Assembly: GCF_000383575.1 (NCBI RefSeq)
Contig: NZ_KB911579.1
Span: forward strand, 5,326,337-5,390,336
Reading direction: 5' to 3'
Length of the DNA: 64,000 nucleotides
Source of the DNA: Salinispora oceanensis
Lineage (GTDB): Bacteria > Actinomycetota > Actinomycetes > Mycobacteriales > Micromonosporaceae
Shown: positions 33,890-41,881 of the stretch, one piece after another
How positions within the stretch are numbered: position 1 is the first letter of the stretch
How the letters are laid out: the number at the start of each line of letters is the position of its first letter
Position numbers and translations under genes: made by a program
Notes under the pieces: generated by a model
The model's database searches: none
What the model saw: only the letters and a program-made list of their open reading frames with translations
Told to the model about the DNA's origin: nothing

Positions 33890-36189
33890 GCCGGCCTCCC
33901 GGCCGAGACCGCCCGCTGCCGGGACAGCAGGCGGGCGAGGCCTGCGAGGTCATCTACGCGGGTGAGGTCCTCGATCGGCACGTCCTGCTCGAAGCGCTCA
34001 AGGATCTGGTATTGCAGCGTCATGATCTGCAACGAGGTCATACCTAGGGCGGACAGGGAGCGTCCGGCGAGCGGGGCGTCGGCGGGAAGTCGCAGCAGCT
34101 GCCGTACCTGCTCGTCCAGCCAGCCGACGGCCTGCCCCATGCCCTTCAAGGACTCTTCTGCTGGCTCCGTTGCCGTGCTTGCCCCGGTCGCGGAAATGGT
34201 CGGCGAAGCCAGCAGCGGTTCGGTGAAAAAGACCCGTCCCGCAAGGTCAATCTTGTTGCCGGCAGGCACCAGTTCGATCGTCTGGGGCCACTCACGCGGC
34301 GTCTCAAGACCGAGTGCTTCAGCCAGCTTTGCCGCAAAGCGGGGCATCACCGGTGCTGCTGCGTGTGCCAGCAGCCGGGCAGCGGCCAGTTCCAGGGCAA
34401 GCGTGGTGCGGCTCTCGTCACACCAGCGCGCGATACCGGCGATGGGACCGTCCATCCTGGTGAGGCGCAGGGCATCGGCGACAATGCCGTCAAGTTCCTC
34501 CGCAGCCTGATTGAGGGAAAAGCCGTCTTGCCCGAGGCATCCGGTCAGCGCGGTGCGGCGCCCGTCGAGCCGAGCCAGAAAGGCGATCTGCTCTGGGGTC
34601 CAGGTGCCTGCGTCCGGCGCGGCTCCGTTAAACCGCTCCGCCACCCGGCGGCCCACGTCGTCAAGCCAGCGCTGCCAGGTCCCAATCAGAGTACGCCGCA
34701 CCTCGTTCTGGTACGCGGCTCGCTCGAAGTTGGTCCGGCGCCCCTCCGGACGGGTACGGCAGAGATAGAAGCGTACGGCGTCAACGGTATCCGGGCCGAG
34801 GATCTCCTTTCCCCAGATACCATGCCGCCGACTGGTTGAAAACTTGCCCTCGTCAAGCAGGTAGAACTCATTGAGATGGTAATCGATGTCCGGCTTCCAC
34901 TGGGGGAAGGCCAATTGGTATAGCACCGGGTAAAGCATGGCGTGGTAGAAGCTGTTGTCATAGCCGAAGAAGTGGACGATCTTCCAGTCCGGTGCGGGGT
35001 GGTCCGCGCGCCATGGCTGGTTCAACCGCTGACCAAGGACTTCGATGCCGTGCAGGAAGCCGTAAGACATCTCCGGCCACACCCAGATCACCTGGTCGGT
35101 GACGTCGTTCTCCGCCGGCGGGACGCCCCAGCTCGACGGATGAGTGATCGATAGATCAAACGGCCTCCGGGTGAAGACTCGCTCGGCGAGTTCGCGCAGG
35201 CGGGCCGGCACGCGGCCGAGGCGGTGATGCGCAGCCACGTCGTCGCGGAACTCGTGCAGCGGCAGCGAGTACCGGGTCACCTCGCCGAATCGCGGGGCTC
35301 GGCCCTCCGGTTGTGAGACCGGGTTGACCAGGTCCACGCAGGTGTTCGGCTCGCCGCACTCCTCACAGATGTTACCGCTGGTGCCCTCACCGCAGCCCGG
35401 ACACCCGCCGGCGACATCGACCTCGTACAGGTATGCACCAGTGTCCGGATGGAACAGCGCGGGCGCGCGCAGCGGGGCGACCCACCCGGAATCGACCAGC
35501 CGGCTGAAGAAGGACCGAAGCCCGTCGCGGTAGGTCGGGTCCTGATCGGTTACCGTATACTGATCTAGCTCGATATCCATTAGGCTGAGAGTGGCGGCGA
35601 TCTCCGCACTGAAGCGTGCCGCAGTCTGCGCGGGTTGGCAGTTGTCCCGGCGGGCGGCTCCCACGACGTAGCTCTGGTAGTCGTCGCTGCCGGTCAGATG
35701 CCATGCTTGGACGCCGTTCATTCGCTGGAACCGGACGTAGGCGTCGGCTCCGAGGTACGGGCCGGACAGGTGACCGAGATGGAGGTCCCCGTTCGGAGTG
35801 GGAGGCGTCGAGAAGACAAAGACCGGCCGCTCGTCGAACCGGCGCCGCGGCGAACGGCCCGCCGCCTGGATGGCGAAGCCGGCGGCGCGCCAGTAGAAGG
35901 TGGCGAAGACAACATCCTCGCCCCCGACGTTCTCGAGCACGTGGGTCTCGAAGGGGTCGAACTTGGCGACGGCCCCCGGTCCAACCGGGTGCCGCGCACC
36001 GTCAACGATCAGTTCGCCCTGGCCGGCGACGATGACGAAGACCTCGATCTCGTCATGCTGGTGGGCGTCGGAGCGGCAACCTGGCGCCACCCGCCCCCAC
36101 CCCGCGCCGACTCCGATATCCGATATCTCGCTCATATCGATGCCGAAAGCTTTGTGCAGCGCCGTGTCGTCATAGGTGCTGATGATCAC
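33886..36189 (-). CDS. Hydrazine synthetase: cupin-MetRS-like fusion with C-terminal carrier domain
   Basis: 767 residues in three parts. Residues ~1-105 are a cupin (DAHQHDEIEVFVIVAGQGEL; His43, His45, Glu49, His83). Residues ~120-640 are a methionyl-tRNA synthetase-like domain: NGDLHLGHL (HIGH motif), zinc knuckle Cys263/266/275/278, and GKFSTSR where archaeal-type MetRS has KFSKS, so the second lysine is Thr452. Residues ~685-755 are a carrier domain with Ser719 in LGMTSLQIM. Cupin-MetRS proteins such as Spb40 join N6-hydroxylysine to glycine through an ester that rearranges to a hydrazine, without tRNA. The carrier domain is an addition. GTG at 36189 is preceded by AAGGAG. Confidence 0.88.
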   Translation of the reverse strand: MIISTYDDTALHKAFGIDMSEISDIGVGAGWGRVAPGCRSDAHQHDEIEVFVIVAGQGELIVDGARHPVGPGAVAKFDPFETHVLENVGGEDVVFATFYWRAAGFAIQAAGRSPRRRFDERPVFVFSTPPTPNGDLHLGHLSGPYLGADAYVRFQRMNGVQAWHLTGSDDYQSYVVGAARRDNCQPAQTAARFSAEIAATLSLMDIELDQYTVTDQDPTYRDGLRSFFSRLVDSGWVAPLRAPALFHPDTGAYLYEVDVAGGCPGCGEGTSGNICEECGEPNTCVDLVNPVSQPEGRAPRFGEVTRYSLPLHEFRDDVAAHHRLGRVPARLRELAERVFTRRPFDLSITHPSSWGVPPAENDVTDQVIWVWPEMSYGFLHGIEVLGQRLNQPWRADHPAPDWKIVHFFGYDNSFYHAMLYPVLYQLAFPQWKPDIDYHLNEFYLLDEGKFSTSRRHGIWGKEILGPDTVDAVRFYLCRTRPEGRRTNFERAAYQNEVRRTLIGTWQRWLDDVGRRVAERFNGAAPDAGTWTPEQIAFLARLDGRRTALTGCLGQDGFSLNQAAEELDGIVADALRLTRMDGPIAGIARWCDESRTTLALELAAARLLAHAAAPVMPRFAAKLAEALGLETPREWPQTIELVPAGNKIDLAGRVFFTEPLLASPTISATGASTATEPAEESLKGMGQAVGWLDEQVRQLLRLPADAPLAGRSLSALGMTSLQIMTLQYQILERFEQDVPIEDLTRVDDLAGLARLLSRQRAVSAGRPA

Positions 36190-37261
36190 GAAAAGCTCCT
36201 TGTCGTGTGGACACGTCGAGTAGGCCACAGGCGGCTCGGGCGATGGCCGGGGCTAACCGGTAGCCGGAGCCGTTCGCCGCTCCGGCAAAAACCAGCCGCC
36301 GATCCGGGTCGAGATACCGGACCCGAGGCTCGCCGTCCCCGCTGTAGGCGTCGCAGAACACCCGGCCTCCGACGCAGCGCCCAGCCAGTGCGGGCGCATG
36401 TCGACGCAGGTAAGTAAGGGCCTCATCGAGGTTCCGGGCGGAAAGCCCGGTGGTGAGTTCGTCGGGTCGTACGTCCCATTCCCGGCAGGTGTAGCTGAAC
36501 AGCCAGTGGCCGCGCTCAAACAGGGGGAGCAGGAAGGCGTCCTGGTCCTCGAAGACCACGACGTCGTCGTCGATGCTTGGGGCCTGCTCGATGTGCAGGG
36601 CCACCACCTTCTTGACCCGCGCCCCGAGCGGTGCCGTCAGATAGCTCCAGGCCGGGTCGGCCAGCCATGGCCCGGGCGCCAGGAGGACCTGGCCAGCGCG
36701 CAAGTCCGCCCCCGTGCCCAAGGATACGGTGACGCCATCCGGGTCGGGGGTGAGCTGAGTCACCCTGGTGCCCTCGTAGAACTGCACGGATCCTCGCAGC
36801 TTGGCGGCGAGTTGCTGGGTCAATGCCGCGACGTCGGCGTACTGGCAGCCGTCGCCGCGCCACGCCTCGATGCCATCGGAGAGGCGTACGAAGGATGGCA
36901 AGGCGGTGCGGCGGAGCCCGGCCTCGGCGAGATAGGACTCGTGCAGCCGGACCGGGTCGGCGGTGAGCACGACCATTGGCACCGGGTGGATCGGCATGCC
37001 TGTCCAAGACCGCGCCAGCCGTTCGTAGTATTGCTGACTGTAGGCGGACATCCGGCGTACCTGCTCGCTGCCACCACGCGGAAAGTGCAGCCCCGCGGAA
37101 CGGCGGGTTGCTCCGCTGGCGATGATGTCTCGATCGAGTACGACAACCCGACTCCCAGGCACGCGGGCAACCAACTGCCAAGCGGTGACGCAGCCGATGA
37201 TTCCCGCCCCGACGATGGCGACGTCGATGTCAGCCAATTCTGATCTCCGAGTCGAGCTCAT
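36170..37261 (-). CDS. FAD-dependent oxidase releasing the hydrazine acid (Spb39-like)
   Basis: 363 residues, DAO/sarcosine-oxidase fold. The FAD motif is VAIVGAGIIGCVTAWQL and the C-terminal contact is FAGAANGSGYRLAPAIA. In s56-p1-type pathways the matching enzyme oxidises the lysine C6-N bond of the Lys-hydrazine-amino acid adduct, giving a free hydrazino acid and 2-aminoadipate 6-semialdehyde. The role here is inferred from the same three-gene set. The start is ambiguous: ATG at 37261, or a TTG at 37237 with a better GGAGAT site; either overlaps the hydroxylase gene. Its end overlaps the MetRS-like gene. Confidence 0.78.
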   Translation of the reverse strand: MSSTRRSELADIDVAIVGAGIIGCVTAWQLVARVPGSRVVVLDRDIIASGATRRSAGLHFPRGGSEQVRRMSAYSQQYYERLARSWTGMPIHPVPMVVLTADPVRLHESYLAEAGLRRTALPSFVRLSDGIEAWRGDGCQYADVAALTQQLAAKLRGSVQFYEGTRVTQLTPDPDGVTVSLGTGADLRAGQVLLAPGPWLADPAWSYLTAPLGARVKKVVALHIEQAPSIDDDVVVFEDQDAFLLPLFERGHWLFSYTCREWDVRPDELTTGLSARNLDEALTYLRRHAPALAGRCVGGRVFCDAYSGDGEPRVRYLDPDRRLVFAGAANGSGYRLAPAIARAACGLLDVSTRQGAFRDHQHL

Positions 37262-38564
37262 CAGCGGGGGCCTTGGCCCACCACTCGATAAAGGAGGGAA
37301 GCTGCTCGGTGCTACGCACCCCCCGTATCCGGTCTACGATGCGCTGGCTGCGCCAGGCGACAAGGCTGAGATTAGGGTCGGCAAGTCCGCGCTGCTGCCG
37401 CGCGCCGTTCTGGACGAAAATGTTGCGGTCCGGCGGGCCGTCCCAACGGACCGCGAAGGAATCGTCGACGGCGAGCTCTAGGCCCTCATGCTGCAGGCGG
37501 TGGGCGATGGGTGCCAGGAAATCGGTGCTCGCTGGCCGAAACCCGGTGGCCCATACGATGAGGTCGACCTCCACCTGCTCGACGACGTTCGGATCATCAT
37601 TGTGTCGCGTGGTGATCGTCCACCCTGACCCGCCGGTTGGGGTCACGTTGGTGAGGGCCCGGTTCGGATACAGCGCGATCAGGTCTTGGCGGCCCTGCAC
37701 GAACCGGTGAATGTAGCTGACCTGATAGATCTCGCGAAGCGTGCTCTCCGAAATGCCGTCACTCGTCAGCACGTGCCGGACATTGAAGGCTTCGCGGTTC
37801 GGTAGCGGCAGATTGGCGAAATGGTCCGAGTGGCATGGCATATAGTAGTCGTTGGTAAACGGAGAGTCATCAATGGGGAAGAAGTTGCTCCTGCGGGAAA
37901 TCCAGGAAACGCGACGCGGCAACCCGGCACCGCTACGACTGATGAGATCAAGAAACGCCTCCGCGCCGGATTGCCCGCCGCCAACGACACCGACCCGGAG
38001 ACCCGCCAGATTCTTTGCCTTCGTGATGAAGTCACTAACATGGAACTGCGTGTCGTCGCCGAGACTAGCCTGCGGCGGGACCCATGGTTGACTCCCTACC
38101 CCGATCACGACATTCTCCGCGGTTACAGTCCGCTTCGACGTGGTCACGACGAAGGATCCGTCGAAGTCGACAGAGGTCACCTTCTCGCCGAGGAGAACGT
38201 TCGGATTGCGCTGGCAGACCCACTCCAGGTAGTTGCGGAACTCTTGCCGGGGCACGGCCTCGAACTGAGCGTTGATGAAGTGATAGATGCGCCCCTGCGA
38301 GTGCAGATAGGATAGAAAGGAAAAGGCGCTAGTCGGATCCGCGAGGCTGACCAAGTCTTTGAGGATGGACACCTGCAGCGAGGATCCGGGGATTTGTTGA
38401 CCATCATGCCAGCCGAATTCCCGGGACTTCTCAAAAAAGACATTGGGCACATCATGTCGGCCATGGAGCAGCGAAGCCAGGCTCAAATTAGACGGGCCGA
38501 CTCCGACGCCGACGCACCGATAGTCCGGAGGCCTTCCGGGTTGCGCATCCAAGGCCATATGCAT
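37230..38564 (-). CDS. L-lysine N6-monooxygenase (NADPH, FAD)
   Basis: 444 residues of the SidA/IucD/PvdA family. FAD motif: GVGVGPSNLSLASLL. The family marker FEKSREFGWHDGQQIPGSSL and VSILKDLVSLADPTSAFSFL follow. NADPH motif: VGVVGGGQSGAEAFLDL. C-terminal substrate-contact block: DLIVWATGFRP and LADPNLSLVAWRSQ. It hydroxylates a side-chain amine; lysine is favoured over ornithine by the company of the cupin-MetRS and FAD oxidase genes. First gene of the minus arm. ATG at 38564 (or 38558, MALDAQ) with GGAAGG upstream. Confidence 0.85.
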   Translation of the reverse strand: MHMALDAQPGRPPDYRCVGVGVGPSNLSLASLLHGRHDVPNVFFEKSREFGWHDGQQIPGSSLQVSILKDLVSLADPTSAFSFLSYLHSQGRIYHFINAQFEAVPRQEFRNYLEWVCQRNPNVLLGEKVTSVDFDGSFVVTTSKRTVTAENVVIGVGSQPWVPPQASLGDDTQFHVSDFITKAKNLAGLRVGVVGGGQSGAEAFLDLISRSGAGLPRRVSWISRRSNFFPIDDSPFTNDYYMPCHSDHFANLPLPNREAFNVRHVLTSDGISESTLREIYQVSYIHRFVQGRQDLIALYPNRALTNVTPTGGSGWTITTRHNDDPNVVEQVEVDLIVWATGFRPASTDFLAPIAHRLQHEGLELAVDDSFAVRWDGPPDRNIFVQNGARQQRGLADPNLSLVAWRSQRIVDRIRGVRSTEQLPSFIEWWAKAPADELDSEIRIG

Positions 38565-39248
38565 CCAACCTTCCGTGCTTCCTCTTAGGCGACTGAAACG
38601 TCGCGAATCCTTTACGACGAGCGTCTCGAGAGCAGCATGATGGGGACTGCCCCTCAGCCTATAATGTGGGGCAGACAGAATTCTTCGGCACGGTCTTTCT
38701 GCTGCGCCGCGATGAAAAACACGGTCGGGGCCACTTACGGAGCCCGCGCTCTACGCAGGCTGCCATTAGCACGGGGCAGCGTATTCCGAATTATGGTCGC
38801 CGCAGCAAAGACTTTACGTGCTGCAGGCTCGGCAAATACCTCGGAGAAAAACCGGAGGCTATCCGGCTACACGGTATGAAACAAGCACTGAACACCCCCG
38901 TACGAGCTGCTCTTACCATTCAGATGCTGCGCCTCTATCCCCTACTCGGCGCGTCGCACCGCCGTAAATCTACCCACAGCATTGCTGGCCGTCAACCCCC
39001 AAAAATCACCGGCAACACTCGGAGCTGTAGCTACAATCGCAGCAGAGAAAAGTCCGTTTCGCCCCGGCGGCGACTTCAGGCTAAGCCCCGCCCGACCACT
39101 CGGGATCTCAACAATGTAGCCAACCTTGAAACGATATATGAACAGATTGACTGACCGACTGATGAACGATCACCGGCACTCGATGGTCGTGACGGTGCGC
39201 TAATCTCTCCTGGGAGCGGGAGCTATCCATGTTCGGCGAAGGAATCGA
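38565..39248. other. Divergent control region between the two cluster arms
   Basis: 684 bases, noticeably more A/T-rich than the flanking genes, separate the divergent hydroxylase and thioesterase genes. I see no convincing gene: a 162-codon plus-strand frame (38666-39154) is arginine/serine-rich, has no ribosome site and matches nothing I know. Both cluster promoters must be here. No regulator gene lies in either arm, so control probably comes from outside the cluster. Confidence 0.5.
38647..38674. promoter_or_regulatory. Inverted repeat enclosing a TATAAT box
   Basis: CTGCCCC (38647-38653) and GGGGCAG (38668-38674) are perfect 7-base arms 14 bases apart, and the loop contains TATAAT at 38660-38665. 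A consensus -10 between operator-like arms in the divergent control region suggests a regulated promoter. No clear -35 box is seen, so the start site and direction are uncertain. Confidence 0.35.
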
Positions 39249-40031
39249 ATGTCCGACCTAAACTGGTTTGCCTACCATCCGACCAACTCCGCGGCGCCGG
39301 CCCGCGTTTTTTGCTTCGCGCACGCTGGCGGCAATCCCCGGGCGTACTTGGACTGGCAACGATTGCTCGAGCACGACGCGCAGGTCGTGGCGGTCTGTCC
39401 GCCCGGTCCTCGCCGGGACGACCAGCCCGCGCTGACCAGCGTCGCCGACCTGGCAGCGGCCGCAGCGGTCGCCCTGTCGACGGCCATGGACCGTCCCAGC
39501 TACCTGTTCGGTCACAGCCTGGGCGCTCTGGTGGCCTTCGAGGTCGCCCGTCGGCTCCGCGACCACCCGCAGCTCTATCGGCTCATCGCCTCCGGGTGTG
39601 CCGCGCCGAGTCTCCTGCCGTCGGAGCGGGTGCGCCGCATCGCCCACTTGCAGGGCCGGGAGTTCGCCGAGGCCGTGGCGTTCTTCGGAGGTCTCCCGAA
39701 CGAGGTACTCGCCGACGACGACCTTCGGGAGCTGCTGCTGCCGGCGGTGGCGGCAGATTTCCGCCTGGTCGCCCACTACCGTTACCGGCCCGCCGCTCCC
39801 CTCTCCCTGCCGGTCAGCCTGGTGAACGGCCGCGACGACCCGCATATTGACGCGTCAACACTCGACCCATGGCGTCGGGAAAGCCAGGAGGAGCCGGACC
39901 GCCACTGGGCCGAGGGCGGCCACTTCTACCTTGTGCAACAGCCGTCCGCGCCAGTAAAGCTGATCCGGTCGTTCTTGCGAGACGACGCCCTCGGCGCGAT
40001 GAGCGCCGGGACCCATACCGAACTTATCTGA
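39249..40031 (+). CDS. Type II thioesterase
   Basis: 260 residues, alpha/beta hydrolase of the editing-thioesterase family. Motifs: VFCFAHAGGNPRAY near the start, nucleophile serine in LFGHSLGALVAFE, aspartate in VNGRDDPHI and histidine in EGGHFYLVQQ. First gene of the plus arm; GAAGGA precedes the ATG at 39249. It would clear stalled carriers or release the product, since the NRPS lacks a thioesterase domain. Confidence 0.88.
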   Translation: MSDLNWFAYHPTNSAAPARVFCFAHAGGNPRAYLDWQRLLEHDAQVVAVCPPGPRRDDQPALTSVADLAAAAAVALSTAMDRPSYLFGHSLGALVAFEVARRLRDHPQLYRLIASGCAAPSLLPSERVRRIAHLQGREFAEAVAFFGGLPNEVLADDDLRELLLPAVAADFRLVAHYRYRPAAPLSLPVSLVNGRDDPHIDASTLDPWRRESQEEPDRHWAEGGHFYLVQQPSAPVKLIRSFLRDDALGAMSAGTHTELI

Positions 40032-40049
40032 CCGAGAAGGGTTCACCAC

Positions 40050-40904
40050 ATGCCGCTCAACGCTGCTGACCAGCACCGTCGCGCCGTCGAGTTCCGTGAC
40101 CTGCACGCGGCCTCCGATCCATTTGTGATCCCGAACCCATGGGATGCGGGCACGGCTCGAATCCTCACCAGTCTCGGCTTCGCCGCCCTAGCGACTACAA
40201 GCGCGGGACTGGCCTTCACGCTCGGTCGCCGGGATGGCGCTAATCTCGTCAGCCGCGCGGAAACACTGGCCAACGCGGCCGCAGTGGCCGAGGCCACGCA
40301 CCTTCCCGTCTCCGCGGACCTCGAAAACGGCTTCGCCGCCGACCCCGACCAGATCGGTGAAACGATCCGGCTCGCCGCCGATGCGGGCCTGGTCGGCGGA
40401 TCGATCGAAGACGCCACGGGGCGACCAGAGTCACCGGTGTTTCCGTTCGACGTAGCAATGGAGCGCGTGGTCGCGGCGGTGGAGGCGGCCAAGGCCCTGC
40501 CGTTCCCGTTCACCCTTACGGCACGCGCGGAGAACTTCCTCTATGGCATTCCGGACCTCGAGGACACAATCCGTCGTCTGCAGGCGTATGAAGCGGCAGG
40601 AGCGGACGTCCTGTACGCGCCTGGGCTGCCCGACCTCGCTGCGGTGCGGGCGGTGTGCGCAGCGGTCGGCCGACCGGTCAATGTGCTCGCTGGCGGCATG
40701 GGCTCGACTTGGACGGCGGCGGAACTCGCTGCTTGCGGGGTGCGCCGCATCAGCATCGGCTCCGCGTTACCACGTGCCGCGCTGGCCACCGTGCTCGCCG
40801 CGGTCACCGAGATCAAGGAGCAGGGTAGCTTTGGGTTCGTCCACGACGCGTTGCCCTACAAGCAGGCCAATGCGTTGATGGCAGCTCATGGGGAGCACTC
40901 ATGA
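40050..40904 (+). CDS. PEP mutase/isocitrate lyase-family protein
   Basis: 284 residues, (beta/alpha)8 barrel. The family marks are visible: FVIPNPWDAGTARILTSLGF, LPVSADLENGF (metal-binding Asp), GGSIEDATG, FTLTARAENFLYG and GADVLYAPGL. Members of this PF13714 group are common in actinobacteria and mostly uncharacterised. The EDATG loop differs from the EDK loop of true PEP mutase, so phosphonate synthesis is not supported. A lyase giving glyoxylate, hence glycine for the hydrazine step, is one guess. It shares ATGA with the KAS III gene. Confidence 0.8.
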   Translation: MPLNAADQHRRAVEFRDLHAASDPFVIPNPWDAGTARILTSLGFAALATTSAGLAFTLGRRDGANLVSRAETLANAAAVAEATHLPVSADLENGFAADPDQIGETIRLAADAGLVGGSIEDATGRPESPVFPFDVAMERVVAAVEAAKALPFPFTLTARAENFLYGIPDLEDTIRRLQAYEAAGADVLYAPGLPDLAAVRAVCAAVGRPVNVLAGGMGSTWTAAELAACGVRRISIGSALPRAALATVLAAVTEIKEQGSFGFVHDALPYKQANALMAAHGEHS

Positions 40905-41827
40905 CCACCGACCCCACGCTGCTATGCGCTCCGCGGTACATCCTCGGTGAGTTCACCGAAGACCACAGCCTTGTCCGGCACCTCTATCGGCGGGCCGAGG
41001 AACTTCGCATGCCACTCAAGCCCGAGCTGTGGGGATGGGGCTCGATCCACCGGAGCGAGCGCGGCCTCGACGACCTCGCAGTGGAGAGCGCGGCTACAAC
41101 GCTGGCAGCCGCCGCAGTGGTACCGTCTACCGTGGATGCCATTGTGCTGGCCTGCACCCGGTTCCCAGGTGGGCCCGAGACACACGGTGGTTTGGTTCGT
41201 TCGATTCTCACTCGGCTGCGACTCGACCACGCGGCCTTCTTTGGCGTGACACTGAACCGATGCACCAACATGCTCGCTGCCCTTCAGCTCGCCGACGCGC
41301 TGGTACGCGCGGGAGCGTACCGCAGGGTGCTGGTGGTGACTACTGACCGGGTAGCTGACGAAGCCACCCGGATGGAGAGCTTCGCGCTGTTCAGCGACGG
41401 CGCGGCAAGTTGTCTGGTCGCCTCCACCCCGGTCGGGAACGAATGCTATGCAATGCTCGGTTGCGCCACCGCCCAGGATGCCGAGAGCCTGGACTGGGGC
41501 AACGAGATCAACGCCGGACTGGCCCGCGAAGTCAACCACGCACTCCTCACGCCGCATGGCCTAACGGCCAATGATCTTCACGGTTTGTTCCATACAAACG
41601 TGTACAAGCCGATCGCTGTCCTAAAGGAAGCCCAGGCAGGCTTCCGGCTGGATCAACTATGGACGGACAATATCGCCAGGGTCGGCCACTGCTTTGCCGC
41701 CGACCCACTGATCAACCTCTCCGACCGGGCCGCCGCCGGCGGTCTGGTCGACGGCGGGCTCTATCAACTAGCTGCCAGCGTACCCGGATCACGCATCGGC
41801 GTCCTGATTCAGAAGCTGACCGCCTGA
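40901..41827 (+). CDS. Ketoacyl-ACP synthase III-like enzyme
   Basis: 308 residues, thiolase fold of the FabH type. The nucleophile is Cys121 in LNRCTNMLAALQLA. A histidine follows in LFHTNVYKPI and another in VGHCFAADPLINL; the asparagine-containing loop NTGN-type of FabH appears altered. ASCLVA and AVESAA-type helices fit the fold. It could start a chain from an acyl-CoA or carry out acyl transfer (ester or amide) as several cluster-borne KAS III relatives do. Starter unknown. Confidence 0.75.
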   Translation: MTTDPTLLCAPRYILGEFTEDHSLVRHLYRRAEELRMPLKPELWGWGSIHRSERGLDDLAVESAATTLAAAAVVPSTVDAIVLACTRFPGGPETHGGLVRSILTRLRLDHAAFFGVTLNRCTNMLAALQLADALVRAGAYRRVLVVTTDRVADEATRMESFALFSDGAASCLVASTPVGNECYAMLGCATAQDAESLDWGNEINAGLAREVNHALLTPHGLTANDLHGLFHTNVYKPIAVLKEAQAGFRLDQLWTDNIARVGHCFAADPLINLSDRAAAGGLVDGGLYQLAASVPGSRIGVLIQKLTA

Positions 41828-41881
41828 CGGACCGCATCGTCAACGACGTGCGCTATTGATCTAGACCAACAGGGGGATCTC

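Noticed and set aside
33886..36189. Duplicate methionyl-tRNA synthetase for antibiotic resistance
   Set aside because: The cupin and carrier fusions and the changed KMSKS and pocket residues do not suit a working tRNA synthetase, and the neighbours are the hydrazine-forming partners.
38666..39154. 162-codon gene in the divergent cluster region
   Set aside because: No ribosome site, Arg/Ser-rich, no recognisable family, and it lies where both cluster promoters must be.
40050..40904. Phosphonate biosynthesis by PEP mutase
   Set aside because: The EDK loop of PEP mutase is not present and no phosphonopyruvate decarboxylase is nearby; the gene belongs to the broad ICL-like group.
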